This document shows positions 6,169 to 6,562 of a stretch of 6,562 nt of DNA, piece after piece; the stretch's first letter is position 1; each line of letters opens with the position of its first letter. Under the pieces are notes generated by a model. That model worked only from the letters and a program-made list of their open reading frames with translations, did no database searches and was not told the DNA's origin. The stretch is from JAGNNV01 sp031392925 (lineage in GTDB: Bacteria; Acidobacteriota; Vicinamibacteria; Fen-336; JAGNNV01): contig JANMVV010000005.1 of the NCBI GenBank assembly GCA_031392925.1, positions 1 through 6,562 on the forward strand. Direction: 5' to 3'. A program made the position numbers and the translations under genes.

Positions 6169-6562
6169 ATGAAATCCAGGCGAGCCGACTCTCTTGTTCC
6201 GGTTCTCCGTCTGGTCGTCGCCCTCTTCGCGATCTTGCGACTCGTGCCGGCGGGCCTGACGATCGTCGGATCGGTGGTCGCGGCGGCGGGCACCAACATC
6301 TCGGCACTCGCCGCCAGATCCATTCCCCTCAACTCCGCGAGCCGGGACTCGATGAGTAGCGTGAGATCCGAGATCTGGTACCGCGTTCGCCTCTTCGCCT
6401 CGCGTTCCTACCAGTTCTCTACCTGGCCGGTCGATCATGAGCAGGGCACGGATGCTCCGGCCCTCGTTCTGAGCGTCTTCTCGGACAGTGCGGGCACCAC
6501 GCCCGCGGTTCCCGCGCCCACGGTTTCCTCCGCCGCCCTCGAGGGCTCGACCAACCGCAACG
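6169..6562 (+). CDS. Exported protein with PPC-like region (3' end outside window)
   Basis: The frame from ATG 6169 stays open to the window end (131 codons, no stop). Residues 1-5 (MKSRR) are basic. Residues 8-40 form a long hydrophobic stretch ending in VVAAAG, like a signal peptide, though Arg14 and Arg24 interrupt it and it could be a membrane anchor. Possible cleavage lies near 41 or after ALA at 46-48. The mature part includes SEIWYRVRLFASRSYQFSTW (67-86), then DAPALVLSVFSDSAGTTPAV. This resembles pre-peptidase C-terminal (PPC) beta-sandwich domains, where a 'D.WYRF.L.AG.SY.....' strand pair is followed by 'L.L.VFD..G'. Such domains occur in secreted proteases and large surface proteins. 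The following Ala/Pro/Thr/Ser-rich stretch looks like a linker. The function of the whole protein cannot be stated from this piece. Its divergent position next to a sigma-54 activator makes it a possible target of that activator, but no sigma-54 promoter was found. Confidence 0.75.
   Translation, partial: MKSRRADSLVPVLRLVVALFAILRLVPAGLTIVGSVVAAAGTNISALAARSIPLNSASRDSMSSVRSEIWYRVRLFASRSYQFSTWPVDHEQGTDAPALVLSVFSDSAGTTPAVPAPTVSSAALEGSTNRN

Noticed and set aside
1..6562. CRISPR array, tRNA, rRNA or riboswitch
   Set aside because: No regularly spaced direct repeats outside the PAS-encoding copies, and no tRNA- or rRNA-like or riboswitch-like conserved segments were seen on either strand.

Overview
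The window is GC-rich DNA (mid-60s percent by eye) from a bacterium with large signalling proteins. A multi-PAS sensor kinase, a sigma-54 activator, a VapC-type PIN fragment and an IS91-like transposase fragment suggest a soil or sediment deltaproteobacterial/myxobacterial-type lineage or a similar high-GC phylum. No rRNA or other marker is present, so this placement is only an inference.

Left part (1-1294): a scarred accessory region. The minus strand at the left edge carries the C-terminal part of a PIN/VapC toxin that has lost its N-terminal half. It abuts a decayed C-terminal fragment of an IS91-family (Y2 rolling-circle) transposase on the plus strand, broken across three reading frames (about 165-630). 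After 185 bases without a gene, including a perfect 6-bp hairpin, comes a minus-strand fragment of a response-regulator receiver domain that stops just before its phospho-acceptor aspartate. Both neighbours of the transposase relic are therefore truncated on the side facing it.

Centre (1251-4552): one intact large gene, a 1085-residue membrane histidine kinase. It has an extracytoplasmic double-Cache-like sensor, two membrane helices, four PAS domains and a HisKA_2/HATPase core. Its start is overlapped by a 24-codon open frame that has a perfect AAGGAGG Shine-Dalgarno, a possible leader peptide.

Right part (4553-6562): the kinase converges on a minus-strand NtrC-type sigma-54 activator with intact AAA+ (GAFTGA) and Fis-type HTH domains. 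Its receiver lacks the first third, including the acidic pocket, because of an in-frame stop upstream, and there is no good ribosome binding site. Divergent from it, a gene with a strong Shine-Dalgarno starts at 6169 and runs off the right edge. It encodes an exported protein with a region resembling a pre-peptidase C-terminal (PPC) domain.

Working model: the kinase and the sigma-54 activator formed, or descend from, a two-component module, but every receiver domain visible here is broken. The left receiver fragment holds the N-terminal portion and the right one the C-terminal portion, with a near-identical 18-nt stretch at the overlap. No clearly new system is evident. The most interesting points are the complementary broken receivers around an intact kinase and the possibly receiver-independent sigma-54 activator.
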